Assembly: GCF_017115165.1 (NCBI RefSeq) | Contig: NZ_JABXKF010000161.1 | Coordinates: 1-64,000, forward strand | Reading direction: 5' to 3' | Length of the DNA stretch: 64,000 nt | Origin: Nostoc sp. LPT | GTDB taxonomy: Bacteria; Cyanobacteriota; Cyanobacteriia; Cyanobacteriales; Nostocaceae | Shown: positions 1 to 8,200 of the stretch, piece by piece | How positions within the stretch are numbered: the first letter of the stretch is position 1 | Layout of the letters: each line of letters opens with the position of its first letter | Translations under genes and position numbers: made by a program | Notes under the pieces: generated by a model | Databases searched by the model: none | What the model was told of the DNA's origin: nothing | The model's input: only the letters and a program-made list of their open reading frames with translations

Positions 1-240
1 GTTACTTGGCTAATTTAGAGAGTCGTCTTCTCTAGTAAGTTTTACCACACTAGGTTTTAACAAAGGAAAAATTTTGGTTGCTAAACCTGGAAAGCTTATA
101 GCAAGCATACCAGAAGACTAGCCCAAGAGTAAGCGGCTTGCCAAAAATCCCCAGACGCGATCGCATCCTCACAGCCAAAGGTACATCATGACCAACACTA
201 ACAGCAACCGAGACGACGAACTGGAGTTAATCAGGCTGCT

Positions 241-417
241 CAAGTAGAATTTCTGGCGCCAGTCTTTGAAAACAAAGACAAAGTTATATTTGATGATTCT
301 CATACTAGAGAAGTACTTCAACTTCAATGGAAGTATAAAGTCGCTGATGAGATGAAAGGTTGGGTAGAGAGAATAAAAGAGTTAAAAACTTATTTTTTAG
401 AAGCGGTTAAAAGTTAA
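241..417 (+). pseudogene. Decayed open frame, unknown protein remnant
   Basis: A frame open from about 205 ends at TAA 415-417 and reads with protein-like composition (for example FDDSHTREVLQLQWKYK followed by a lysine/glutamate-rich helix). It has no convincing start: the ATG at 188 is in another frame and stops at 243-245, and the only in-frame ATG (352) is late. I read it as the 3' end of a gene that has lost its beginning by frameshift. I do not recognise the family. Confidence 0.3.
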
Positions 418-472
418 GTAACTACTGGAATATTTGTGCAAATCTGATTATCACATCAGCGCTAACTAACGA

Positions 473-500
473 TTAGGGTGGGCACTGTTACCCACCCTAA
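473..500 (-). terminator. Hairpin terminator of the rplU-rpmA operon
   Basis: Perfect 10-bp inverted repeat TTAGGGTGGG / CCCACCCTAA with an 8-nt loop, 5 bp beyond the rpmA stop codon on the minus strand. No long T-run follows on that strand, so it may act as a 3' end stabiliser as well as a terminator. Confidence 0.65.
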
Positions 501-504
501 CACT

Positions 505-801
505 TTAACTTGCTACTGCCTCAGCAGGGGCTGCCTCAGCAGCAGTTGTGGGTGAATAAACACTAACTTTTTTACGGGTTTTGCCCTTTCTCTCAAACGT
601 CACAACACCGTCGATTAAGGCAAACAAAGTGTCATCGCTACCAATACCAACATTGTTACCAGGGTGGAATTTAGTACCACGCTGACGCACAAGAATGTTT
701 CCTGCACGTACAACTTGACCGCCATAACGCTTGACACCCAGACGTTGGGCATTAGAATCACGACCGTTGCGTGTACTACCTGTTCCTTTCTTATGAGCCA
801 T
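505..801 (-). CDS. rpmA: 50S ribosomal protein L27 (bL27)
   Basis: 98 residues with the bL27 hallmark start [20 protein letters not shown], then [19 protein letters not shown] and [16 protein letters not shown]. The basic N-terminus reaches towards the peptidyl transferase centre of the large subunit in bacterial ribosomes. The alanine/glutamate-rich tail after residue 83 is a lineage-specific extension. It lies 29 bp downstream of rplU on the same strand, the usual L21-L27 operon, and is followed by a hairpin. Confidence 0.97.
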   Translation of the reverse strand: MAHKKGTGSTRNGRDSNAQRLGVKRYGGQVVRAGNILVRQRGTKFHPGNNVGIGSDDTLFALIDGVVTFERKGKTRKKVSVYSPTTAAEAAPAEAVAS

Positions 802-830
802 GATTTCCTCTTGTGTATCTACTTCTTTTA

Positions 831-1238
831 TTATTCAGCAGCGGTTTCAACTTCTTCGGCAGCAGTCTCATTTACAACGGGAGTTTCCTTCTCCGCTTCT
901 CCTTGGGCAGCAAACACTGCACCGTTAAGGGTGATGGAGTCAATCATAAGTCTGGTAATTTCCTGACGATGCCCCCGCTTTTTGCGGGTTTTCTTTTTCG
1001 GCTTCATTTTGTATACCAGAACTTTACGACCTCTGTAATGTCGCAGTACAGTCCCTTCTACAGTCGCACCTGTTACTAATGGCTGTCCAATGGTGACTTC
1101 GCCATCGTGCTGCACGAGTAATACGGAATCTATTGTAACTTTTTCATCTGGTTCGATCGCAAGCAGTTCAATGTCGTAAAACCGCCCTGGCTCTACTCGT
1201 ATTTGTTTGCCGCCAGTTTCAATAATCGCGTAGGTCAT
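831..1238 (-). CDS. rplU: 50S ribosomal protein L21 (bL21)
   Basis: 135 residues. It begins [20 protein letters not shown], the conserved bL21 start, and contains the basic RNA-binding stretch around [16 protein letters not shown] (about residues 77-92). Length exceeds the roughly 103-residue bacterial norm because of an acidic alanine/glutamate/valine tail of about 30 residues, as in other cyanobacteria. First gene of the rplU-rpmA operon. The 500-bp upstream region presumably carries the promoter. Confidence 0.96.
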   Translation of the reverse strand: MTYAIIETGGKQIRVEPGRFYDIELLAIEPDEKVTIDSVLLVQHDGEVTIGQPLVTGATVEGTVLRHYRGRKVLVYKMKPKKKTRKKRGHRQEITRLMIDSITLNGAVFAAQGEAEKETPVVNETAAEEVETAAE

Positions 1239-1774
1239 GGAATTGTCCTTGAGGTTGCCGTACAGGTAGCTGGTTTTTATCTCCTATAGAGATGCTTTTG
1301 CCAGCCTTTGTAATATGTCTACCTGATCCGAGCAGGAATTAGACAGACAATCTAACATACTATTTTATTAACAGGTATCAAGTCAAGCTATACGAGGATT
1401 TTTTGGTAATTATCCTTATGAGAATAATTATTAATTTAAGTGTAGACTATGTAAAATTTTCAGATAAAGGTATGGCTTTTGTATCTTGTTAGCAAAGGTT
1501 GGCTCTGCTTATTTTATGACAACCCCGTCAGCAAATTCACTGTCCATACCATCTCTTGTAGAATGTTCAAAAACGGGACAACCCAATATTTCCATGCTGT
1601 AGTTACTCCCGTAATTGTAAGTCAAGGTAATTCTTGTGTTCAGAATCTGTATTATATTTTTAACCAATACATAATACTTATTGATATTACAATATCTGCG
1701 TAATTTTCTCAAAAAAAGAGTGATATAAAACTAAAGCAGAATATCTCTGCTTTAAATGAGCAAGGAGTATTTCT
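1239..1774. other. Intergenic region between divergent rplU and TPR gene
   Basis: Contains the 5' leader of rplU (GC-richer up to about 1345) and then AT-rich sequence with the promoter region of the TPR gene. Two overlapping antiparallel open frames (1479-1712) lack family resemblance and good ribosome binding sites, so I do not call them. No RNA gene is recognisable. Confidence 0.4.
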
Positions 1775-3619
1775 ATGCATTATGTTTTTAGCACTTGGTT
1801 GCAAAATAGACTTCATCGCCAGAGCTTACTGAGTGCGAGTGTGTTAGTTTCTCTAACTTTGATCTCACCATTGTTTGTAACCAATTCAAGAATATTAAGT
1901 GCATCGGCACAGACACAAACAGTCCAGAAGCGCACAGAAGAGGCTTTACGTCTCTACCAACTAGGCGAACAGCAGTATAATCAAGGTCAGTTGAGCCAAG
2001 CCCTAAAGACATTTCAACGGGTTTTAGTTATTTATCAAGAAATTGGCGATCGCTCTCACCAAGCGAAGACCCTTAATAACATTGGGGAAGTTTATAACGA
2101 TATCGGTCAGTACCCCAAAGCTTTAGAGTTCTACCAACAAGCAAATGCCATTACTAAACAAATCGGTGATACACAGGGGTCAGGTGCAACACTTAGAGGT
2201 ATTGGGTCAGTTTACAACAACATCGATCAGTACCCCAAAGCTTTAGAGTTCTACCAACAAGCCTTACCCATTGCCAAACAAATCGGCAACAACAAAGAGG
2301 AAAGTAAGACACTCAATGGTATTGGGGAACTTTACTATAAACAAAGTCAGTACCCCAAAGCTTTAGAGTTCTATCAACAAGCCTTACCCATTGCCAAACA
2401 AAGCGGTGACAACAAAGGGGAAATTCAAACCCTTAATAGTATTGGAGAAGTTTACTCTAGGCAGAGTCAGTATGCCAAAGCTTTAGAGTTCTATCAACAA
2501 GCCTTATCCATTGCCAAACAAAGCGGCGACAAAAAAGAGGAAAGTCAGGCCCTCAATAGTATTGGAAAGTTTTACTCTAGCCAGAGTCAGTACGCCAAAG
2601 CATTAGAGTTTTACCAGCAAGCAAATGGCATTGCCAAACAAATCGGCAACAAGAAAGGGGAAGTTGAGTCCCTCAATAGTATTGGGGCAGTTTATGACGA
2701 CCTCAGTCAGTATGGCATAGCCTTAGAGTATTTTGAGCAAGCAAATACCATTGCCAAACAAATCGGCGACAAAGAGGGAGAAGGTGCAAACCTCAGAGGT
2801 ATTGCGTCAGTTTACTCTAGCCAGCGTCAGTACAAAAAAGCCTTAGAGTTCTACCAACAAGCAAATGCCATTTACCAACAAATCGGCAGCAAAGCCGGAG
2901 AAGGTACAACCTTCAATAATATTGCGGATGCTTACTCCATTCAAGGTCAATACCCCAAAGCCTTAGAGTTTTACCAGCAAGCTTTAGAGATTACCAAACA
3001 AATTGGCGACAAACAGGGGTCAGGTACAAATCTGGCAAGCATGGGGGGATTTTACCACAGCCAGAGTCAGTATCCCAAAGCTTTAGAGTTTTACCAGCAA
3101 GCCTTAGCTATTTACCAACAAATCGGCAGTAAAGCTGAGGAAGCCTCTGCTCTCAACGGTATCGGGTCAGTTTATTATGGACAGAAGCAGTACCCTAAAG
3201 CCTTAGAGGTTATTGAGCAAGCGTTAGCAATTCACAAACAAATTGGTAGCAAAGCAGGGGAAGGTACAACCCTCAATAATATAGGGGCATTTTACTACAG
3301 CCAGAGTCAGTATCCCAAAGCTTTAGAGTTTTTTGGCCAAGCCTTAGCAATTAATAAAGAAATTGGCAACAAGTCAAAAGAAGGTATAACTCTCAACAGT
3401 ATTGGGGCAGTTTACTATAAACAGCGTCAGTACAAAAAAGCCTTAGAGTTTTTTGGGCAAGCTTTAGTCATTTACCAACAAACCGGCTCTGTTAAGAGTG
3501 AATGCATAACCCTGAAAAACATTGGAGCAATCTACACTAACTATAATCAAAATCCCAGATCCTTAAACTTGTATCGGCAAGCTTTAGGAACTTGCAAAAA
3601 AATTGGTATTAGGCTTTGA
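1775..3619 (+). CDS. Secreted tetratricopeptide-repeat (TPR) protein
   Basis: 614 residues. A basic N-terminus and hydrophobic segment (about residues 18-45, ending near SASAQ) look like a signal peptide. The rest is about fourteen 40-residue TPR-12/TPR-10 type units of the form GQYPKALEFYQQAL-x-I-x-KQIGD, many almost identical. ATG 1775 has an AAGGAG site 9 bp upstream. TPR arrays of this type often precede a CHAT protease domain in cyanobacteria; here the frame stops right after the array and no CHAT sequence follows. Probably a protein-interaction scaffold outside the cytoplasm; partner unknown. The 120-bp DNA repeats make it prone to expansion or assembly collapse. Confidence 0.85.
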   Translation: MHYVFSTWLQNRLHRQSLLSASVLVSLTLISPLFVTNSRILSASAQTQTVQKRTEEALRLYQLGEQQYNQGQLSQALKTFQRVLVIYQEIGDRSHQAKTLNNIGEVYNDIGQYPKALEFYQQANAITKQIGDTQGSGATLRGIGSVYNNIDQYPKALEFYQQALPIAKQIGNNKEESKTLNGIGELYYKQSQYPKALEFYQQALPIAKQSGDNKGEIQTLNSIGEVYSRQSQYAKALEFYQQALSIAKQSGDKKEESQALNSIGKFYSSQSQYAKALEFYQQANGIAKQIGNKKGEVESLNSIGAVYDDLSQYGIALEYFEQANTIAKQIGDKEGEGANLRGIASVYSSQRQYKKALEFYQQANAIYQQIGSKAGEGTTFNNIADAYSIQGQYPKALEFYQQALEITKQIGDKQGSGTNLASMGGFYHSQSQYPKALEFYQQALAIYQQIGSKAEEASALNGIGSVYYGQKQYPKALEVIEQALAIHKQIGSKAGEGTTLNNIGAFYYSQSQYPKALEFFGQALAINKEIGNKSKEGITLNSIGAVYYKQRQYKKALEFFGQALVIYQQTGSVKSECITLKNIGAIYTNYNQNPRSLNLYRQALGTCKKIGIRL

Positions 3620-3756
3620 TCTGATACCAATTTCAATGCTATTGAGCGTTGATAGACTAGGAATGACGGAGTTGGAGTGAAAAATACTGAAAATGCAATT
3701 AACACTGTATCGGTCATTAGTATTGCGTCTGGCGGATTTAAAGATGAAAAAACTAG

Positions 3757-4190
3757 CTAATTTATTATATTCTTCGACTTAATTTGCGAAATATTGATTG
3801 TCGTTTCATTGTACTTTGTATCGGGAGCTAGGCTTTGATTACTGTAGGAGATGTTGGTGATGCAAACGCGATCGCCATAGCGAATTGGACCTGCATCGCC
3901 AGAAGCTTTAGTAATCCGCCAGCTCTGTTTATCCTCATCATAGCCATCTTGCCAATAGTAACAATCATGGCTATCCGAAAAAGCCCCAAAATATTATTGT
4001 TGCCTGTCGCTGATTCTGTCGTTCTGATTTTGATGTGGCTGTTGGATTGAACCTCGCCATTGCCGCCCACAAGTTCAAGTTTTACTTTTCCTGTATTGCC
4101 CAACCGCGGCCAGTTGTAGCGTCCTTGATCGACCACAATCAAGTATTTACTGCTCTCGTGTTTAAGATAAAAGTTATCATTCCTTCAGCT
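3757..4190 (-). pseudogene. Frameshifted secreted/lectin-like protein gene remnant
   Basis: On the minus strand one frame reads NDNFYLKHESSKYLIVVDQG, then GRYNWPRLGNTGKVKLELV and onwards to NNNILG. Near 3995 the sense sequence moves into another frame, GAFSDSHDCYYWQDGYDEDK then QSWRITKASGDAGPIRYGDR and VCITNISYSNQSLAPDTK, ending at a TAG at 3757-3759. The two halves join into one sensible beta-rich protein, so a single-base frameshift is inferred. The upstream part meets a stop (near 4190). The short YGD-V-ITN / YLVVDQG units resemble beta-trefoil (fascin/ricin-like) repeats, but family assignment is inference. Confidence 0.55.
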
Positions 4191-4206
4191 TAACTTAGTG
4201 CCATTC

Positions 4207-4336
4207 ATATCGTGTCCGGTGAAAGACTTATCATTAAGACCGCAGTTCTTGCTGGGGGCTCTTAGCTGGGGGAAAGAGGGTTTTCCGGTTTCTGCATAGA
4301 TTACGGGAATTATAACTAATTAACCGGACATGATAT
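4207..4336. mobile_element. MITE-like element, copy 1
   Basis: 130-bp non-coding element bounded by 14-bp terminal inverted repeats ATATCGTGTCCGGT / ACCGGACATGATAT (one mismatch). The inside matches, in reverse orientation, the element at 24421-24541, notably GGGAATTATAACTAATTAA and the GTGAAA-ACTTAT-ATTAAGAC block. It has no transposase and presumably moved in trans. It sits between the pseudogene and the Nif11-type gene. Confidence 0.6.
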
Positions 4337-4646
4337 CAGTATAGGCGTAGCCCGTCGTAGACATCGCCCACTGGCACGAATATAAATTGTATTTACAAGA
4401 AGTCAGAATAAATACTTTTTAGATAAAAATTGCTACTATCTTAGGGCTGAATCTACCAAATATTAACATTAGTTCGTATTAGCTGAAAAGTTATACTTTT
4501 TTATCAAAATCAACACATTTTTCTTCTTTGTTTTAATATCAAAGTATAAGGTGTCTCATCTAGAAATTCTTTACAAAAGTTCGTGAATCCTCAAAAGTTA
4601 AACTATTACGTTCAAACCTGATATTTCAAACAGGAGATTGATTGTC
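4337..4646 (+). other. AT-rich leader/promoter region of the Nif11-type gene
   Basis: Starts with a short dispersed-repeat piece GGCGTAGCCCGTCGTAGACA (4346-4365), related in inverted orientation to sequence near 10334-10352. The rest is AT-rich and without an open frame. An AGGAG ribosome binding site at 4632-4636 fits the start at 4647. Confidence 0.35.
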
Positions 4647-4880
4647 ATGACACAGCAAAATGCTGCCCGACTTTTTCAAGCGGTAAAAGAAGATCAAGCG
4701 TTACAGCAAAGACTCAAAGCAACAGCCGATCCAGAAGCCTTCATCAAAATTGCTCAAGAGCGTGGCTATGATTTCAACGCCGAAGAACTCGACAGTGAAA
4801 TCAGCAAATTATCTGAAGAAGATTTAGCTGCCATTGTCAATCCAGGATGGGGGAATAGACGCCACATTTATCCGAGATAA
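4647..4880 (+). CDS. Nif11-type leader peptide (putative RiPP precursor)
   Basis: 77 residues from ATG 4647 (AGGAG 10 bp upstream); a TTG at 4638 would add three residues but has no better site. The N-terminus (MTQQNAARLFQAVKEDQALQ, then the ADPEAFIKIAQERGYDF block and EELDSEISKLSEEDLAAIV) is the Nif11-like leader fold of the N-terminal leader family used by RiPP precursors such as nitrile hydratase-like and Nif11 leader peptides. After the leader only NPGWGNRRHIYPR remains, a 13-residue glycine/arginine/aromatic core candidate without Cys, Ser or Thr, so not a lanthipeptide substrate. No LanM, radical SAM, YcaO or peptidase-transporter gene is near, making it an orphan precursor or a stand-alone Nif11 protein. 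Confidence 0.75.
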   Translation: MTQQNAARLFQAVKEDQALQQRLKATADPEAFIKIAQERGYDFNAEELDSEISKLSEEDLAAIVNPGWGNRRHIYPR

Positions 4881-4996
4881 TTCCTGTTCATAGGAAATCG
4901 AAAGTATAGGAACAACTGAATTAACAAGTTTTGCTCCTCAAGTGGATACTGTTGTATCATCTCCTTTAAGGGCATTCCTGTTATACCAAGGCTCAG

Positions 4997-5030
4997 ATCC
5001 CTGATTTCTTAGAGAAGTCGGGGATTTTAT
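4997..5030 (+). terminator. Hairpin terminator / dispersed hairpin repeat
   Basis: ATCCCTGATTTCT, 3-nt loop, AGAAGTCGGGGAT followed by TTTTATT: a 13-bp stem allowing G-U pairs with a T-run. It lies 117 bp after the Nif11-type gene. A close relative of the same hairpin is at 22754-22783, so it is also a dispersed repeat. Confidence 0.6.
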
Positions 5031-5092
5031 TGTTCGCAAATGATTCCTTTCTCTACTCTCCGTCTCGCCACCTGCTTAACTGATGAGTTAGG

Positions 5093-6211
5093 ATGACTAT
5101 ATTTTTATCAGGTGATATGAAAAGAATAGAAGTTGAGCAAAGAACTATTTTAATTGGTTTGGCTGGTAGCCACGGCTATGGTTTAAATCGTCCTGATTCC
5201 GACTTTGATTATCGGGGAGTATTTATTGCACCTAAAAGGTACTATTTGGGATTTGATCGGATAGAACAAAAAGATAGTGGTTGGGATGAACCAGGAATAT
5301 TTCCATTCGTTGATGGTAACAAAGATACAGTTATATATGAATTAAGAAAAATCCTCCAGTTATTAGCTGGTGCGAATCCCAATGTTTTAGAATTGCTTTG
5401 GTTGAATAACTATCCTTTTTTAAGCGCAGTCGGACAGCGTTTAATCGATCGTAAACAATTATTTTTGAGCAAGAAGGTAAAACATACTTACACTGGTTAT
5501 GCCTTTGCCCAAATCAAAAAGATGGAAACTCATCGTAAGTGGTTGTTAAAGCCACCACAAAAAAAACCAATACCATCTGACTTCGCTATAGAAGACGAAA
5601 CACCTCTGAGCAAAGATGAGTTAAATGCTTTTCTGGAGTATCTTTATAACTTAATTAGAGGACGGATTGAATTTTTGGAAGAAGCAGAACAATTATATCA
5701 ATTGCTGACAGCAGATATTGATTTTAAAGGAGTTTTAAAACAATATACTTTACCTGATGAAACTTTGGAATATACCCAAAAGTTAACCAATAGCCGTAAA
5801 GATTTTATCCGGCTACTTCAGAAAAGTCAAAGCTATCAAATAGCTTTAAGAGAATGGAAGGCTTACTTATCTTGGCAGGAGAATAGAAATCCGGCTAGAG
5901 CAGAAATGGAAAGAAAGTCGGGTTTTGACCTTAAACATGGAATGCACTGCATTAGATTGTTACGCAGTGGAGTAGAAATATTACGGCAAGGTGAAGTGAT
6001 TGTAGATAGAAGAACAGCTGGTGATGTTGAAGATTTAAAAGCTATTTTAAAAGGTGAGTATTCTTATGAACAGGTGATGAAAATGGCAGAAGATTTAGTA
6101 GCTGAAATGGAAATTGTTTGCGAACAATCTGCCCTACCTCATAAACCTGATTTAGAACAAATTAATGAGTTGTGTATGGAATTGGTGGAAATGCAAAAAT
6201 GGAGTCATTAG
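5093..6211 (+). CDS. Nucleotidyltransferase superfamily protein (COG3541/YcgL-like)
   Basis: 372 residues. N-terminal polymerase-beta-type nucleotidyltransferase signature GSHGYG (25-30) followed by D37-F-D39, the metal-binding D-x-D, then RGVFIAPKRYYLG. The C-terminal two thirds is helical, with HGMHCIRLLRSGVEIL near residues 285-300, as in the predicted nucleotidyltransferase family COG3541. Substrate unknown. ATG 5117, eight residues in, has a nearby GGTGA and may be the true start because the conserved domain begins just after it. Single gene, flanked by repeats on both sides. Confidence 0.75.
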   Translation: MTIFLSGDMKRIEVEQRTILIGLAGSHGYGLNRPDSDFDYRGVFIAPKRYYLGFDRIEQKDSGWDEPGIFPFVDGNKDTVIYELRKILQLLAGANPNVLELLWLNNYPFLSAVGQRLIDRKQLFLSKKVKHTYTGYAFAQIKKMETHRKWLLKPPQKKPIPSDFAIEDETPLSKDELNAFLEYLYNLIRGRIEFLEEAEQLYQLLTADIDFKGVLKQYTLPDETLEYTQKLTNSRKDFIRLLQKSQSYQIALREWKAYLSWQENRNPARAEMERKSGFDLKHGMHCIRLLRSGVEILRQGEVIVDRRTAGDVEDLKAILKGEYSYEQVMKMAEDLVAEMEIVCEQSALPHKPDLEQINELCMELVEMQKWSH

Positions 6212-6237
6212 TCATTGGTGCTTACAACTAACAAAAA

Positions 6238-6271
6238 ACAAATGACAAATGACAAATGACAAATGACAAAT
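6238..6271. repeat. Short tandem heptamer repeat (CAAATGA)n
   Basis: About four perfect copies of the 7-mer CAAATGA directly after the nucleotidyltransferase gene. Heptamer STRR-type repeats are typical of heterocystous cyanobacterial intergenic DNA; shorter runs of the same 7-mer recur near 53815 and 61660. Confidence 0.8.
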
Positions 6272-6272
6272 T

Positions 6273-6569
6273 TTAAAGAGTGTACATTAAGTCAGCAAAG
6301 CCATAGAGGCTGATGATCAGTAATAGGGATGCTGTTAGTTGGGTAATTCGTGTTTGGGGTGAGGGGGCGATCGCTTCCCGCACTAAGATAGAAATAGATG
6401 CCCCAACTACTAAGCTCAAGCCTAAGATTAAATAGGGTATGTCGGGTAAAATACTGGCTATTGCCAGCATAGCGATCGCTAATAAGAGCATCAATAATTC
6501 TACAAACCTGGGCGGGTTGTATTGGCTAGATAGAACAAAGCTGTTGAACCAAAAAGACCAGATTCTCAT
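6273..6569 (-). CDS. Small hypothetical membrane protein
   Basis: 98 residues with three hydrophobic segments (about 21-40, 44-63 and 76-95) separated by short polar loops; the N-terminus is MRIWSFWFNSFVLSSQYNPP. The stop lies right at the heptamer repeat. Family not recognised; the frame is intact and hydrophobicity is regular, which supports a real inner-membrane protein. Neighbours give no functional hint. Confidence 0.55.
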   Translation of the reverse strand: MRIWSFWFNSFVLSSQYNPPRFVELLMLLLAIAMLAIASILPDIPYLILGLSLVVGASISILVREAIAPSPQTRITQLTASLLLIISLYGFADLMYTL

Positions 6570-6575
6570 ATTTTA

Positions 6576-6660
6576 GTGCTGAGTGCTGAGTGCTGTTAGC
6601 GGAAGCGGGGCGTTTAGCCCGTGCTGAGTTAAGAGTTAAGAGTTAGGAGTTGTGAGTTAT
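6576..6660. repeat. TGCTGAG/GAGTTA heptamer repeats with embedded dispersed repeat
   Basis: Tandem TGCTGAG units interrupted by GTTAGCGGAAGCGGGGCG-TTTAGCCC (within 6591-6628), followed by AAGAGTT/AGGAGTT units. The same composite, interruption included, recurs at 26229-26290, showing that the whole block disperses as one unit. Confidence 0.75.
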
Positions 6661-6737
6661 ATACTCAGTCTTGAGTGAGGAATTAAAGTTTTGAGTTATG
6701 AAGCAGTTTTCCATTCAAAACTCCTCACTCCTAACTT

Positions 6738-7862
6738 TTAAGCCCTGGCCCCTAACTTTTGACCTGTGCCGTTTTTTTGTGCAGTATCACTTTCTGGTAG
6801 TTCGACGCCAAAGACGCGGCTAAAAACTTTGGCGACTTTGTAGCCAGAATCAATCGATTCTAAAGGGTCTTTCCGCAGTCTGTGACGCAAGCATAGCGTA
6901 ATTACGCGATGGATATCATCAACTGTAACTTCAGTGCGTCCTTCATAAGCTGTTAAGGCTTTGGCGGCGCGGTTACTAACAATGTCACCCCGCAAACCAT
7001 CCACATCCAATTCTGAACAGACTTCAGAAATTTTCACCCGCAAATCGTAGTCAATTTTCACTTCTGGCAAAAGCTGTTGAGCATTGACAATTTGCTCTTG
7101 CAATGCTTCTTGCTGGGGTTTGTAGCTTTCGAGAAATACTGGCGGATTTTGGTCAAAATCCGCTCGTTGTTCCACTATTTGCACCCGCAAAGCTGGTTCT
7201 TTGACTGTGTGAATTTCTGCGTGCATCCCAAAGCGATCGAGTAATTGGGGGCGGAGTTCGCCTTCTTCGGGATTTCCAGAACCGACAAGCACGAAACGGG
7301 CTGGATGACGGATAGAAATACCTTCTCGTTCTACAGTGTTCCATCCACTGGCAGCGGAGTCGAGTAACACGTCTACAAGGTGGTCGTCTAGTAAGTTGAC
7401 TTCATCCACATAGAGAATACCGCGATTAGCCTTTGCTAGCAGTCCCGGTTCAAAAGCTTTGACACCTTCAGATAAAGCTTTCTCGATGTCGATTGTGCCA
7501 CAAACTCGGTCTTCTGTAGCTCCTAGCGGCAGGTCTACCATTTGGACTTTTTTGTGAGCTACGGGAATTTCTGCCCCTTGTTCTAAAAGTTGGCGGACTT
7601 CATCACTCATCAAGTCGGGGTCGCTAGGATCGCTACTGAAGGGGTCATTAGCAACCACAGAAATTTCTGGTAGCAGATCCGCCAGCGCCCGGATAGTTGT
7701 GGATTTCCCGGTGCCGCGATCGCCCATAATCATTACACCCCCAATTTTGGGGTCAATCACGTTCAATAGCAGCGCCAGTTTCATTTCTTCCTGGCCCACA
7801 ATTGCCGTAAAAGGAAATACTACGCGACGCGCACTTGCCGTGGATTGAGCAGTTGGACTCAC
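6738..7862 (-). CDS. chlI: Magnesium chelatase ATPase subunit I
   Basis: 374 residues, normal length. AAA+ ATPase that, with ChlD and ChlH, inserts Mg2+ into protoporphyrin IX, the first committed step of chlorophyll synthesis. Visible motifs: Walker A GDRGTGKS (47-54), Walker B ILYVDE (149-154), the ChlI insert [20 protein letters not shown] (111-130), and the sensor region [21 protein letters not shown]-terminal lid helices include the conserved region around [15 protein letters not shown]. Single gene; chlD and chlH are not in the window. Confidence 0.97.
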   Translation of the reverse strand: MSPTAQSTASARRVVFPFTAIVGQEEMKLALLLNVIDPKIGGVMIMGDRGTGKSTTIRALADLLPEISVVANDPFSSDPSDPDLMSDEVRQLLEQGAEIPVAHKKVQMVDLPLGATEDRVCGTIDIEKALSEGVKAFEPGLLAKANRGILYVDEVNLLDDHLVDVLLDSAASGWNTVEREGISIRHPARFVLVGSGNPEEGELRPQLLDRFGMHAEIHTVKEPALRVQIVEQRADFDQNPPVFLESYKPQQEALQEQIVNAQQLLPEVKIDYDLRVKISEVCSELDVDGLRGDIVSNRAAKALTAYEGRTEVTVDDIHRVITLCLRHRLRKDPLESIDSGYKVAKVFSRVFGVELPESDTAQKNGTGQKLGARA

Positions 7863-8200
7863 TAAATTACCTTAACAATATTTTTCTTATTACAGTTCTT
7901 TATTGTGACACAGGTGGGGTGTGGGGGAATGTGAAGATCGGGGGCAGGGGCAGTAGGGGAGAAATCAATTCAAAATTCACGCATTCAAAATTCAAAATTA
8001 AAGAACTTCTGCTTTCTGCCTCCTCTTTCCCAATGCCCCATTTCCCATACCAAATATCTATTGGGCACAAATGCTTACTAGCTGCGTCAACTATCTTAAT
8101 TTGTCTGCTTTAGTTTTTTTGGTGCAAAACTTCCATAAGCAAGGAACGAATAACTACCAACTCATCAATTCTGTACTAAGCATAAATACTTGTAGACTAT
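7863..8200. other. Divergent promoter region chlI / GHL10-type gene
   Basis: Holds the outward promoters of both flanking genes. It contains short repeats of ATTCAAAATTC (about 7970-8000) and a pyrimidine-rich CTGCCTCC...CCCAATGCCCCATTTCCC stretch of the dispersed type seen elsewhere. No gene or RNA is apparent. Confidence 0.35.

Noticed and set aside
664-1079. Plus-strand frames opposite rpmA and rplU
   Set aside because: Shadows of the ribosomal protein genes on the other strand.
1479-1712. Two overlapping antiparallel frames of 67-74 codons
   Set aside because: No family resemblance and no ribosome binding sites; chance frames upstream of the TPR gene.
4647-4880. Interpretation of the Nif11-type gene as a nitrogen-fixation gene
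   Set aside because: The family name is historical; no nif genes are nearby and the sequence is a leader-peptide type.
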